Source: Cytophagales bacterium
GTDB lineage: Bacteria; Bacteroidota; Bacteroidia; Cytophagales; Cyclobacteriaceae
Length of the DNA: 64,000 bases
Direction of reading: 5' to 3'
Assembly: GCA_017303805.1 (NCBI GenBank)
Contig: JAFLBQ010000002.1
Location: forward strand, 620,001 to 684,000
The notes below the pieces were generated by a model that saw only the letters and a list, made by a program, of their open reading frames with translations, did not search any database and was not told the DNA's origin. Position numbers and translations under genes: made by a program. Positions 51,648 to 60,932 of this stretch are shown piece after piece. Within the stretch, counting starts at the first letter, position 1; the number at the start of each line of letters is the position of its first letter.

Positions 51648-53147
51648 ATGGAAATGAATACGGAGAGGCGCGGCCAGACGCTTAGTATGCAGCAGATAAT
51701 AGACAACCTGCCGGTTGTTGTTTTTGAATATACGGTGTGGCCCGATGGTTCGCGCGATTTTACCTACCTCAGTGCTTCGTGCGAAAAAATTCTGGGCATT
51801 AAGCGCGAGGTTCTTTTGGGTGGCTCTTACCCCATGAAGGTTTTTATTCACCGGGCCGATTGGGCGGTGTTTGAAAAGCAGATGGAACGCGTAATTGCCG
51901 AGGTGGGTCCATTTAAGTGGGAGGGAAGAATCTTTAATATCAACTCTGAGGTGATCTGGATAGAAGCCTCGTGCGAGCCGGTAAAGTTGCCCGATGGCCG
52001 CATTACCTGGAGCGGAGTAATAAACCACATAGGCGAACGCAAAGAGTTGGAGCGGAAAAAGCAAGAAGCCGATGTGCGCTACCGCGAAGCCGCCACCTTG
52101 TTCTCGGAGTTATTCAATAATTCGCCAATAGCCATTGTATTGTTGGATAGCGAAGGTAACGTGCAGCAGGTAAACCGGGGTTTCGAAATGTTGTTTGGTT
52201 ACACCATTACCGAGTTGAAAGGGAATAGCCTGAACCAGTTTATTGTTCCTACCGAACTTGAAACAGAAGGGAATGATCTTAACTCCCTCATTTCGGCCGA
52301 GCAGGTAGTGCGGATTGAAACCACGCGCCTGCGCAGAGACGATGTGCCGGTTTCGGTAATTATTTACGGAGTACCCATACACCTGGAAGATAAAACCATT
52401 GGAATTTTTGGTGTGTATGTGGATATAACCGAACAAAAGAAGATTGAAGAAGAACTGAAAATCCGCAATGCCGAGCTCGACAACTTTGTGTATAAAGTAT
52501 CGCACGATTTGCGCGCTCCACTCTCATCGGTGCTGGGGTTGGTTAACCTGGCGCAAATGCCAGGCAACGATGACAACCCTACCGAATACCTGAAGTTGGT
52601 GGGCGAAAAAGTGGGCCAATTGGATCACTTCATCAGCGATGTACTCAGCCACTCTAAAAATCTGAAGCTGGATGTGAAGACAGGGGTGATAGATTTTGAG
52701 AATATCATTAATAAAACCTTCCACGACTTAAACTACATGCGCGGGGCCGATCATGTGGCTTTAAAGGTTACAATTTCCGGATCGGATTTTCACAGCGACC
52801 CCTGGCGTATGGGCGAAATTTTCCGAAACCTGATTTCCAATGCGATCAAGTATCGCAAAATCAGAAGCGAGAGCAGCGAAGTTTCTATTGATGTAGCAAT
52901 AACACCTGATAAAGCTCAGATAAAATTTAAAGACAACGGTATTGGTATTAGCCAGGAAAACCTTAACCGGATTTTTGAAATGTTCTATCGCGCCAGCGAG
53001 CAATCCGAAGGCTCGGGCCTTGGCTTGTACATTGTAAAAAATGCCGTTGAAAAACTGGACGGAACCTTAACCGTAACCAGCCGGCTGAATGTGGGCACCA
53101 CATTTGAAATTTCCCTGCCCAATAAAAAAGGGTACACCTTATTTTAG
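51648..53147 (+). CDS. PAS-domain sensor histidine kinase
   Basis: The 499-residue protein has two PAS domains (about 15-135, fold-type PAS with PAC end WSGVINHIGERKELE; and about 155-275, PIAIVLLDSEGNVQQVNRGF to VYVDITEQKKIEEE). The kinase core follows: H-box VSHDLRAPLSS with His286, N-box NLISNAIKYRK, G1 DNGIGI, F-box FEMFYR and G2 GSGLGLYIV. No membrane helix is seen, so it is cytosolic. No response regulator is adjacent. The next gene starts 7 bp downstream. Confidence 0.93.
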   Translation: MEMNTERRGQTLSMQQIIDNLPVVVFEYTVWPDGSRDFTYLSASCEKILGIKREVLLGGSYPMKVFIHRADWAVFEKQMERVIAEVGPFKWEGRIFNINSEVIWIEASCEPVKLPDGRITWSGVINHIGERKELERKKQEADVRYREAATLFSELFNNSPIAIVLLDSEGNVQQVNRGFEMLFGYTITELKGNSLNQFIVPTELETEGNDLNSLISAEQVVRIETTRLRRDDVPVSVIIYGVPIHLEDKTIGIFGVYVDITEQKKIEEELKIRNAELDNFVYKVSHDLRAPLSSVLGLVNLAQMPGNDDNPTEYLKLVGEKVGQLDHFISDVLSHSKNLKLDVKTGVIDFENIINKTFHDLNYMRGADHVALKVTISGSDFHSDPWRMGEIFRNLISNAIKYRKIRSESSEVSIDVAITPDKAQIKFKDNGIGISQENLNRIFEMFYRASEQSEGSGLGLYIVKNAVEKLDGTLTVTSRLNVGTTFEISLPNKKGYTLF

Positions 53148-53154
53148 TTGTTGC

Positions 53155-54324
53155 ATGCAAATCGTAGAAGTAGTATCCGAAGCCCACCAGAAGGAGTTTA
53201 TGAAGTTGCCGTTGCAGCTTTACAAAAATGCATTGCAATGGATACGGCCGCTGGATGCAGATGTAGAAGGTGTGTTCGACCAGAAAAAAAACAAAACCTT
53301 TCAGCACGGTGCCTGCGCCCGATGGATTTTAACAGATGCAGCTGGAAAAACTATAGGCCGGATTGCCGCATTTGTAAACGATAAGACCACACACAAAGGA
53401 AACGACCAGCCTACCGGGGGCTTCGGTTTTTTTGAATGCATCGAAGATCAGCAGGCAGCATTTGCCTTGTTCAATCAGGCCAAAACCTGGCTCCAGCAAC
53501 GCGGCATGGAAGCAATGGATGGGCCTATTAATTTCGGCAACCGCGACCGGTGGTGGGGGTTGCTGGTAGCAGGGTTTGAACTACCGCCCAATTATCAATG
53601 CAATTACAATCCACCTTACTATCAAAAATTTTTTGAAGCATACGGATTTCAGGTTTACTTCTATCAATTAACATTTGGCCGGCCCATTGAAGGGCCACTG
53701 GACGAACGCCTCTATGAAAAAGCGGCCATGATAGAGAAAGACAAGGACTATCGCTTTGACTATGTTAGAAAGAAGGACTGGGAGAAATTGCCGGAGTTGA
53801 TTCGCACCGTGTATAACCGCGCATGGGCCAAGCGAGGCGAAATTCCGGAACTATCGGAAGTGCAGGCGAAACATCTGGTAAAACAAATGAAGCCGATCAT
53901 GGACGAAAAACTGCTATGGTTCGGGTATTATAAAAACGATCCGGTTGCATTTTTTCTTTCGCTGCCCGAAGTAAACCAGGTGTTCAAATATGTAAATGGA
54001 AAACTTGATTTGTTTGGTAAGCTTAAATTCTTAATGCACTCGCTGCTAAAGACCAACAAGAAGGCATACGGAGTATTGTTTGGTGTGGTGCCTGAGCACC
54101 AGGGCAAAGGAGTGGATGGCGCCATTATCGAAGCCTTCCGAAAGTTGGCGCATGCTAATGGCTTTGCTTATACCGATTATGAGTTAAATTGGATAGGTGA
54201 TTTTAATCCGAAGATGATTAGGGTAGTGGAACAAATAAATGCAGGCGTGGTAAAAAGACATGCTACCTATCGCAAGTTGTTTGACGAAAGCAAGCCGTTT
54301 AAACGGATGCCGATTATCAATTGA
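53155..54324 (+). CDS. GNAT-like acetyltransferase family protein, large form
   Basis: The 389-residue protein has a C-terminal segment with GNAT character (AYGVLFGVVPEHQGKGVDGAI, then IIEAFRKLAHANGFAYTDYE), where VPEHQGKG resembles the acetyl-CoA-binding loop. The N-terminal half (RWILTDAAGKTIGRIAAFVN, GFGFFECIEDQQAAFALF) also looks GNAT-like, so it may be a double domain. Known Bacteroidota homologues are unnamed. I start at MQIVEVVSEAHQKEF, 7 bp after the kinase. A VTT membrane protein follows after 3 bp, so the three genes likely form an operon. Confidence 0.72.
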   Translation: MQIVEVVSEAHQKEFMKLPLQLYKNALQWIRPLDADVEGVFDQKKNKTFQHGACARWILTDAAGKTIGRIAAFVNDKTTHKGNDQPTGGFGFFECIEDQQAAFALFNQAKTWLQQRGMEAMDGPINFGNRDRWWGLLVAGFELPPNYQCNYNPPYYQKFFEAYGFQVYFYQLTFGRPIEGPLDERLYEKAAMIEKDKDYRFDYVRKKDWEKLPELIRTVYNRAWAKRGEIPELSEVQAKHLVKQMKPIMDEKLLWFGYYKNDPVAFFLSLPEVNQVFKYVNGKLDLFGKLKFLMHSLLKTNKKAYGVLFGVVPEHQGKGVDGAIIEAFRKLAHANGFAYTDYELNWIGDFNPKMIRVVEQINAGVVKRHATYRKLFDESKPFKRMPIIN

Positions 54325-54327
54325 AGT

Positions 54328-54924
54328 ATGCAGCCCGAAGCAGAAGAAAGTAAATCCGGCTTTTTGATTCGTAATTTAATACGGGGCCTCATCTGGTTTG
54401 CTGTAATTATAGTAGCATTCATTTTTCTGGAAGATTACATTCAGGAGAATTTCAGAAGCCATATCAATGATATCAGAGCTAACCCCGGCTTGCTCTACGG
54501 AACATTTACATTGTCGGAGATTGTATTTGGTATTATCCCGCCCGAGTTTTTTATGCTGGTTTGGATTCTAGACAAGATTGACCTGGAGGGTTACATTGTA
54601 AATCTTTCTATTCTGGCAGTTATCTCGTACGGAGCGGGTGTAGCTGGGTATTGGATTGGAAAAACTTTTTCGCGCACGCCATTTTTTCAAAACCGCATCC
54701 GCCAAAAGTATTTAACCAGGTACGAGAAAAACCTGAAACGCTTTGGTGGCTACCTGGTATTTGTGGGTGCAGTTACTCCACTTCCTTTTTCGGCTATGTG
54801 TATGCTGGCCGGTTCGGTTAACATGAACGTACGCCATTTTTTATTAATCAGTCTATCGCGGGTGCTGCGCTTTGTAGTATATGGTTGGATGGTGTGGAGT
54901 TTCCCCAACTGGTTTAATTCCTGA
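54328..54924 (+). CDS. VTT/DedA-like membrane protein
   Basis: The 198-residue protein has about five membrane segments. It shows the VTT (SNARE-associated/DedA) features FGIIPPEFFMLVWIL, YGAGVAGYWIGKTFSR and the re-entrant-loop region FGGYLVFVGAVTPLPFSAMC. The family includes lipid scramblase-like and undecaprenyl-phosphate flippase members. It ends a probable operon with the kinase and GNAT-like genes and converges with a penicillin acylase gene 5 bp away. Confidence 0.8.
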   Translation: MQPEAEESKSGFLIRNLIRGLIWFAVIIVAFIFLEDYIQENFRSHINDIRANPGLLYGTFTLSEIVFGIIPPEFFMLVWILDKIDLEGYIVNLSILAVISYGAGVAGYWIGKTFSRTPFFQNRIRQKYLTRYEKNLKRFGGYLVFVGAVTPLPFSAMCMLAGSVNMNVRHFLLISLSRVLRFVVYGWMVWSFPNWFNS

Positions 54925-54929
54925 ACTCT

Positions 54930-57320
54930 TTACTGCGGAATAAGTGTCACCTTCTGTTGAGTAGCCTGCTCAACTTTTTGCCGGCTAAAATAAATGGTGG
55001 TGTGCGTATCGGTAGCCCATGCTTCAAAGAGATTTCTATAAAACGGACTGGCCGGATCACCACTTTGTCCGGGTGAGTTGGTAAAGCGGGTTTTATCCCA
55101 ATCGGTAACATCGGCTACCATTCTAAAAGTTGCACCATGGCTTTGATTATCGCTGTTGCCGGTTACACCCGGTGTGGAAGCAGAGCCCCCGCGGGGTAGC
55201 GGGCCGCATTCCAGCAATGCCCGCACCGAATCATTCACCACATTGCTGAGCGGATGCTTAATGAGCACGTGGTGATAAGCCGGCTGGCCATAGTGCCAAT
55301 TGCGCTTATCGGCACCCAGTTTTTTAGTAAGGGTAGTATTGGCTTGCTCCAGCGTAGCAATCAGAAAAGCATTGCGGTCGCCCCACTCGGCCCGGTTAGC
55401 CTTTAGCCAGCCAATTACTTTTTTTATTGAAACAGTTTTGATGTAGGGCTTTGCCTTTTCGGGTACAAACAGCGCGTGTGCCTTTTCAAGCACGTGCTTT
55501 TCCCAGGCTGCATACACACCTGCCGCCACAGAGTTTTTATCCATTACACAATCCCACTCCAACAGAAGTTGTTGTAACTCTTTGGTAGATGTGTTGGTAA
55601 TGGTAAGCGCTTTTAAGTAGGCTATAAGTTGCGTGGCCGGATTGCTGAAGTAATCGAATTGAAGTTGCTGCATATCGGCCATGCTCACTTTCTGTTTTGA
55701 TGAAAGAACGGAATTCAATCGGGTAGCCCGGCTGCTATCGGCCCACTCCCAACCAACTGCATTGCGATGCGCATATTCTTGGGCAACCAGGTTTTCGTTT
55801 GCCGTAACCCAAAAACCTTTTTGTGGATTGAAAACGTTCGGCAATTCTTTTATAGGCAGGTAGCCTTCCCATTCATAACTACCATCACCAGGCACGGGCA
55901 CCAGTCCGTCCCAGTTTTTTCTTACCGGAGCAATACCCACGGTTTGCCAGCCAATGTTTCCCTTGGCATCGGCCCAAATCATATTTTCGGCTGGTATATG
56001 GCTGTACGTGCATGCCTCCCGAAATTCCGGCCATGTAGTAGCGCCATTCATGCGCAGGCTGGCCAGGTAAGGGGCACCACCCGGTTCCATCCAGGCAGCT
56101 CGCACGGCATACGCTTTGTTTCGCTTTGCATCAATAAACGTTACCGGGCCATGCCGTGTAAACTGATGCTGCACAACTACTGTGGCAGCATCTTTAACCG
56201 GAATGGTATCATATTCCACTTTCATCTCCTCCCATGCGTTCTTGTAACGATATTGATTTTGATTGGCGGGGTTGAGATCATACACATACAGGTCTTCGCT
56301 ATCGATATTAAAAATGGTAAGGCCCCAGGCGCCAAACTCATTGTGCCCGATTGATACACCTGGAATAGTAGGTTCGCCACCACCTACTACATTCCACCCC
56401 GGAGCATGCAAGTGCACCATGTAGCGCAGCGAGGGTACAGCCAGTGCGCGGTGCGGATCGTTGGCCAACAACGGAAACCCGGTTTCGGACTTTGCACCAC
56501 TCACTATCCAATTGTTACTTCCAATCGATCGCTTTGCACCATCCATCATTTCAGCGTAGGCCTGGCTATCGGCAAGTGTCAGGTGTTCTACTTGCGCTTG
56601 ATTTTTATTGCCATGCATGGCGAGGTGCTCGGGTTTAAAAGCAAGCTTCTGTTCGCGAAAGGCTTTGTACACTCCAAGAATATCTTCGAACAATCCGTTC
56701 GCATCGATTTTTTTGTCTAACGCCAAGCGTGGCGTGCCGGGCTCGAACGTGCGCAGGTCTTTCAGCTTTTCTTCGCCCAGCAAAGCAACAAGACGACCAA
56801 AGTCTAACTCTTCCGGCAGGTTGAAAAGCAAACCCTGATGGCGGGAGATAACCATTTCAGGAGTCCAGCGGCCGGGTTTAAAATTGAGCAACTGAAACTC
56901 TATTGGTAATAGGGTTGGGTTGCGCTCGGTTTCGGCAATGTAGGCGTTAATGCCTTCGGTAAAGGCCGAGATAATGGCGGCACCATTTGGATGGTAATGG
57001 TTGAACTCTGTAGTTAAATCGCCCCGGTATTTGAACAGGCGTGCACCCCGGTCGCGTTGCACTTCGGCTGCACCCAATAGTTCGGCCACGGTGCCGGTGG
57101 CTTGCCTGCGCCATAGTTCAAACTGAAAGAGCCGGTCTTTGGCAGCACTGTAGCCTTGTGCAAAAAACAAGTCGTGTTCGTTTTGTGCGTAGATGTGATT
57201 TACACCAGCAGAGTCGCGCAGAATTTCTACCGGTTGGTGCAAGCCAGCAACCGGAAGGGTATTTTCATTGTGCGCGCAGGCAATGCAAATAAGAAGTACG
57301 GGAAAATAAAAGATTCTCAT
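54930..57320 (-). CDS. Penicillin acylase family N-terminal nucleophile hydrolase
   Basis: The 796-residue precursor has a lipoprotein-like signal (MRIFYFPVLLICIACAH). The A-chain start VEILRDSAGVNHIYAQNEHD and FQFELWRRQATG are typical. The autocatalytic nucleophile Ser268 begins the B chain in RSIGSNNWIVSG. Later segments (HRALAVPSLRYMVHLH, SIGHNEFGAWGLT, WADAKGNIGW) agree with the S45 family. Such enzymes cleave amides such as acyl-homoserine lactones, bile amides or beta-lactams; the substrate is not predictable here. It is periplasmic and self-processing. Confidence 0.93.
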   Translation of the reverse strand: MRIFYFPVLLICIACAHNENTLPVAGLHQPVEILRDSAGVNHIYAQNEHDLFFAQGYSAAKDRLFQFELWRRQATGTVAELLGAAEVQRDRGARLFKYRGDLTTEFNHYHPNGAAIISAFTEGINAYIAETERNPTLLPIEFQLLNFKPGRWTPEMVISRHQGLLFNLPEELDFGRLVALLGEEKLKDLRTFEPGTPRLALDKKIDANGLFEDILGVYKAFREQKLAFKPEHLAMHGNKNQAQVEHLTLADSQAYAEMMDGAKRSIGSNNWIVSGAKSETGFPLLANDPHRALAVPSLRYMVHLHAPGWNVVGGGEPTIPGVSIGHNEFGAWGLTIFNIDSEDLYVYDLNPANQNQYRYKNAWEEMKVEYDTIPVKDAATVVVQHQFTRHGPVTFIDAKRNKAYAVRAAWMEPGGAPYLASLRMNGATTWPEFREACTYSHIPAENMIWADAKGNIGWQTVGIAPVRKNWDGLVPVPGDGSYEWEGYLPIKELPNVFNPQKGFWVTANENLVAQEYAHRNAVGWEWADSSRATRLNSVLSSKQKVSMADMQQLQFDYFSNPATQLIAYLKALTITNTSTKELQQLLLEWDCVMDKNSVAAGVYAAWEKHVLEKAHALFVPEKAKPYIKTVSIKKVIGWLKANRAEWGDRNAFLIATLEQANTTLTKKLGADKRNWHYGQPAYHHVLIKHPLSNVVNDSVRALLECGPLPRGGSASTPGVTGNSDNQSHGATFRMVADVTDWDKTRFTNSPGQSGDPASPFYRNLFEAWATDTHTTIYFSRQKVEQATQQKVTLIPQ

Positions 57321-57326
57321 GGTTAA

Positions 57327-57642
57327 TCAGGAACAGACACAGACTGGCTGTAAAGTACAATGCCCTGCAGCTATTTGTTTTTTTAATTCGACCGATGAAA
57401 TTTCATTCATCAGCAGCACATCAAATTTATTAAGCGTATCGAGGGGTTTCAAGTTTATGTTCAAATTGGATCACGTGGTCTTTGGTAAGCTCGTTGCCGA
57501 TCAATACCGGGTCAACATCCGAACCGTTTTTAAACACTCCGGTTGCCCGCGATCCAAAGAGCAGGATTTGATTAATTTCCGGATGGGCAATACCAAAAGA
57601 TTTTACCACTTCTATAAACGCATCGGGTAAGCCGAATTTCAT
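57327..57642 (-). pseudogene. Minimal nucleotidyltransferase (MNT) gene with 1-nt frameshift
   Basis: The frame from the ATG at 57642 encodes MKFGLPDAFIEVVKSFGIAH, then the MNT motif LLFGSRATGVFKNGSDVD, and stops after 70 residues. Removing one base from the run CCCC (forward GGGG, 57443-57446) lets the frame read on as ETLDTLNKFDVLLMNEISSV and ELKKQIAAGH to a stop at 57327. That gives about 104-105 residues, the normal size of MNT proteins. The late part fits the family pattern for the second half. MNT proteins often pair with a HEPN protein; no HEPN gene is adjacent. A sequencing or assembly error in the homopolymer is possible. Confidence 0.75.
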
Positions 57643-57756
57643 AAAGCGACTTTAGTTTTTCTTCTAACTTTTTGAATAGTAGAAAATTGACACCGGTTTT
57701 TCCAACGAACCAATTCCATATAGGTAAAGGTAGCATTATAGGGTTAAACAGCGGGC

Positions 57757-59046
57757 TTACGCGTTGGCAATTTTCAGCACGGCATCTATAAACCGATCTA
57801 AATCTTTGAGAGCGGTATATACGTGCGGAGTTATTCGAACGGCATTGAGCTTTTCCCACTTTACAGATGTAGTATGGATCTGAAATTGATTGAATAGTTT
57901 GGCTGAAATATCCGCAGCCTCCATGCCTTCGATGCTAAAAGTGCCGAGGGCGCATGAATATTCCGGCTTGAGCGAAATGTGCAATTTGATTTTTGGATGT
58001 TTCGCTACCGCCTGGCACCAATACAATTTCAAATAATGCAAGCGTTCTTGTTTGCGGGTGCCGCCAATGGCATTGTGAAAATCGATGGCTTGCCCAATGG
58101 CTTGCTCCGGTGCGAACGACCGTGTACCCAACGCTTCAAATTTTCGGATGTCGGCACTTTGCGGCTTCTCTACCGAAAACAGCGGCCATGTTTTTTCAAT
58201 GAGTGGTTTGCGGATGTACAACATACCGGTTCCAAAAGGTGCGCACAGCCATTTGTGCAGGCTGGTGCCCAGGTAGTCGCAATCAAAATCAGAAACTTTA
58301 AAATGGAGGTGGGCGAAAGAGTGTGCCGCATCTACGATGGTGAGGATACCGCGTTTTCGGGCTTCGGCACATAGTTTAGCAACAGGTGTAATCTGGCCAC
58401 TCCAGTTAATGATGTGTGTAAGGTGCCAGACTTTGGTTTTGGTTGTGGTGGCCCCGATGTAGAGTTTTATTAAAGTGTCGTCATTTTCGATGGGTAGTTC
58501 TGGTGTAATCCAGTTTATTTTTATGCCTTCGCGCTGTTCGCGTTGGTTCCACGCATGTATCATGTTGGGGTAATCGTAGCGTGTCATTACAATTTCATCA
58601 CCCCGTTTCAAATCGGTGCCCCACGTAACTGTACCCAATGCTTCGGTGGTATTGCGGTTAACGGCAATGGTTTCGGCATCTACGCCCGCCAGGTCGGCCA
58701 GCTTGCGCCTTAGGCCCTCGCGGCCGGCATCTAAAATGCGCCACATGTAGTAAGAAGGAGCCTCATTGCTTAGGTGGTAGTAGCGATCTACGGCATCTTG
58801 CACCACTTTAGGCTGTGGACTAACCCCACCGTTGTTCAGGTTAAGGATGGTAGGACTTACGGTATAAGCCTGGGCCAACCGGGCCCATAGTTCTTCATCG
58901 GTGGCTGCGCTAAGTGCGTTCTTTTGTTGCAACGAGAGCAAGGCATCCGAAATGTCTTCGGCCAAAGCCTGGCTGGCAAGCGATGTGAGTGATAGTGCTC
59001 CGGTGGCGGTAAGCGTTTTGCGAAAGAAATTTCTGCGGGTAGCCAT
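57757..59046 (-). CDS. Aminotransferase class V (isopenicillin-N epimerase-like), Tat-exported
   Basis: The 429-residue PLP enzyme has a Tat signal (MATRRNFFRKTLTATGALSL). The class V fold is clear: LNNGGVSPQP, NRNTTEALGTV, DEIVMTRYDYPN, ILTIVDAAHSFAHL with the PLP-binding Asp, and the Schiff-base Lys in YLGTSLHKWLCAPFGTGML. The family includes isopenicillin-N epimerase and cysteine desulfurase relatives; the reaction here is not known. Tat export fits a protein that folds with its cofactor in the cytosol and then works in the periplasm. Confidence 0.9.
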   Translation of the reverse strand: MATRRNFFRKTLTATGALSLTSLASQALAEDISDALLSLQQKNALSAATDEELWARLAQAYTVSPTILNLNNGGVSPQPKVVQDAVDRYYHLSNEAPSYYMWRILDAGREGLRRKLADLAGVDAETIAVNRNTTEALGTVTWGTDLKRGDEIVMTRYDYPNMIHAWNQREQREGIKINWITPELPIENDDTLIKLYIGATTTKTKVWHLTHIINWSGQITPVAKLCAEARKRGILTIVDAAHSFAHLHFKVSDFDCDYLGTSLHKWLCAPFGTGMLYIRKPLIEKTWPLFSVEKPQSADIRKFEALGTRSFAPEQAIGQAIDFHNAIGGTRKQERLHYLKLYWCQAVAKHPKIKLHISLKPEYSCALGTFSIEGMEAADISAKLFNQFQIHTTSVKWEKLNAVRITPHVYTALKDLDRFIDAVLKIANA

Positions 59047-59096
59047 GGCGAAAGATTTCTTTCAAGGTAATTGGTTTGGACAACCAAAAAAAGAAA

Positions 59097-59447
59097 TCAG
59101 TTCTTCTTGTCTTTCGTTAGATCGGTAATAATACTATTGAAGATGGAGAGAATCAGGCTAAAGCCTAACGCCCACCAAAATCCTTCCACCCGAAAACCGG
59201 GCACCAGGTAATCTACCAGCAGGATGATCAGGGCGTTAATCACTAAAAGGAAAAGCCCGAGTGTAACAACCGTAATCGGTATGGTAAATAAAATTAAAAG
59301 CGGTTTAACCACCACGTTGGCAATAGCCAGCACCACTACTACCAATAAGGCATGGCCATAACCCTCTACATAAACTCCATTTTGCAGCAAGTAGCCGGTA
59401 AGCAATACGGCAAGGCCGTTTAAAAGAAAGCGTACAAGTCCGTTCAT
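59097..59447 (-). CDS. Phage holin 4_2/YvlD-like membrane protein
   Basis: The 116-residue protein has four membrane helices (about 5-22, 30-48, 53-75, 86-105). The pattern ANVVVKPLLILFTIPITVVTL and LVINALIILLVDYLVPGF is that of the PF04020 family (YvlD), widespread in bacteria and not restricted to phages. Function is unknown; a general membrane role is likely. The name holin is historical, and nothing phage-like is nearby. Confidence 0.85.
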   Translation of the reverse strand: MNGLVRFLLNGLAVLLTGYLLQNGVYVEGYGHALLVVVVLAIANVVVKPLLILFTIPITVVTLGLFLLVINALIILLVDYLVPGFRVEGFWWALGFSLILSIFNSIITDLTKDKKN

Positions 59448-59520
59448 AGACAGAAATAAATTTCTCTAAGATAGAATTTTAGACTTAGGGAACCATGTTC
59501 AAATATTGATTTCAAATTTT

Positions 59521-59538
59521 GAATTTTAAATTTTGAAT
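59521..59538. repeat. 18-nt AT-rich sequence, inverse of 49475-49492
   Basis: GAATTTTAAATTTTGAAT lies upstream of the exonuclease gene and is the exact reverse complement of a site after atpA. Confidence 0.7.
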
Positions 59539-59558
59539 CTCCTACCTTCGCTACGCTT

Positions 59559-60932
59559 ATGTACGCTATTGTGGATATTGAAACTACGGGCGGGTATGCG
59601 GAGAATCATCGCGTAACCGAAATAGCAATTTACCATTACGATGGCCTGCAGGTTACCGACCGGTTTCATACCCTGCTTAACCCGGGTCGTAAAATTCCGC
59701 AATTTATTACGGGCCTTACCGGAATAACTTCACAAATGGTAGAAGAAGCTCCGGCTTTTGAAGATGTAGCCGAAGAGATTTTCGATTGGTTAAAAGACAG
59801 GGTATTTGTTGCTCACAATGCGCACTTCGATTACAGTTTTCTTAAGAAAGAATTTGACGAGGTTGGCATTACCTGGAACACAAAAAAACTTTGTACCGTA
59901 AGGCTTAGCCGTAAAATTATTCCCGGGCTAAGCTCCTACAGTTTGGGCCGGCTGGCCGAAAGCCTGGGTATAAAAATACCCGATAGGCACCGGGCTGGTG
60001 GCGATGCGCTGGCCACAGCAAAAATTTTTGATTTGCTGATGAAGCGCGACCAGGGCGGGGTAATCGCCAAAGCGCTTAAACGAAACTCGGGCGAAACCAT
60101 TCTGCCACCTAACCTTCCAAAAGCCGAGTTTGACAAATTACCGGCAACGGCCGGTGTGTATTACTTTCATGATGCACGCGGCACAGTTATTTATGTAGGC
60201 AAAGCCATCAACATAAAAAAAAGAATTGCCGGCCACTTTACAGGCGAAGCCCGCGAGTGGAATCGCTCCAATATTCGGAATGAAATTCATTACATCAGTT
60301 ACGAGCTTACCGGCAACGAGTTGATTGCCCTCATTCTGGAGTCGCAGGAGATAAGGCGACTGTGGCCCAAGTATAACCTGGCCCAGAAGTACAAAGTAGA
60401 AGAGTGGGGCGTATATGATTATGAAGACCGCAACGGCTATTTGCGGTTTGTGATTAACAGTGTAACCAAAGGAGCGCGCCCGCTCATTACCTTTTCATCG
60501 AAAGGCGATGCCTGGAATTTTATGTGGGAGAAAGTAAAAGCCCACGACCTATGCCCTAAGTTGAGTGGCCTGCAACTCGCTAAAGGGTTATGTTTTAGTC
60601 ACCAGTCGGGTACGTGTAAAGGTGCATGCCAGGGAGTAGAAAAAGTAAAGAAGTACAACAAGCGCGCACAAAAAGCCATTGACTCATTCTTTGAAACCGG
60701 GGAAACCGTAGCGTTGGTAGGTAAGGGCAGAAGACCCGATGAAAAATCGGTGGTGTTGGTAGAGAATGGCAATTACCAGGGCTTTGGTTTTTTTGAAGAG
60801 CGCGAAAGTATTTCCAACCTGGAAGCAGCCCGCATGTACATCAAACCTTCTAAAGACAACCGCGTGGTTCAGAATATTGTAAACTCATACCTCACAAATC
60901 CTAAAGGGGTGGAGTTGGTGTTGTTCAATTGA
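59559..60932 (+). CDS. DnaQ-like exonuclease fused to GIY-YIG nuclease (UvrC/Cho-like)
   Basis: The 457-residue protein has an N-terminal DEDDh 3'-5' exonuclease ([10 protein letters not shown] with Asp6 and Glu8, [26 protein letters not shown]). A GIY-YIG nuclease follows (about 195-275: [20 protein letters not shown]). After it comes a UvrC-type Cys cluster ([17 protein letters not shown]), which resembles the CxxFHxGxCxGxC motif of UvrC in this window. The protein lacks the UVR, RNase H and helix-hairpin-helix parts. It may act in DNA repair like the E. coli Cho nuclease with trimming activity. Its 3' end overlaps an amidohydrolase remnant on the other strand. Confidence 0.9.
   Translation: MYAIVDIETTGGYAENHRVTEIAIYHYDGLQVTDRFHTLLNPGRKIPQFITGLTGITSQMVEEAPAFEDVAEEIFDWLKDRVFVAHNAHFDYSFLKKEFDEVGITWNTKKLCTVRLSRKIIPGLSSYSLGRLAESLGIKIPDRHRAGGDALATAKIFDLLMKRDQGGVIAKALKRNSGETILPPNLPKAEFDKLPATAGVYYFHDARGTVIYVGKAINIKKRIAGHFTGEAREWNRSNIRNEIHYISYELTGNELIALILESQEIRRLWPKYNLAQKYKVEEWGVYDYEDRNGYLRFVINSVTKGARPLITFSSKGDAWNFMWEKVKAHDLCPKLSGLQLAKGLCFSHQSGTCKGACQGVEKVKKYNKRAQKAIDSFFETGETVALVGKGRRPDEKSVVLVENGNYQGFGFFEERESISNLEAARMYIKPSKDNRVVQNIVNSYLTNPKGVELVLFN

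Noticed and set aside
55767-56354. 195-codon frame opposite the penicillin acylase gene
   Set aside because: It lies within a well-supported N-terminal nucleophile hydrolase gene and has no signal, motif or promoter.
57572-57756. Short minus-strand frame just upstream of the MNT gene as a HEPN partner
   Set aside because: It is under 100 codons, overlaps the MNT gene in another frame and lacks the HEPN RxxxxH motif.
59097-59447. Prophage remnant because of the holin-like protein
   Set aside because: PF04020 proteins are common chromosomal membrane proteins, and no other phage gene, att site or integrase is near.
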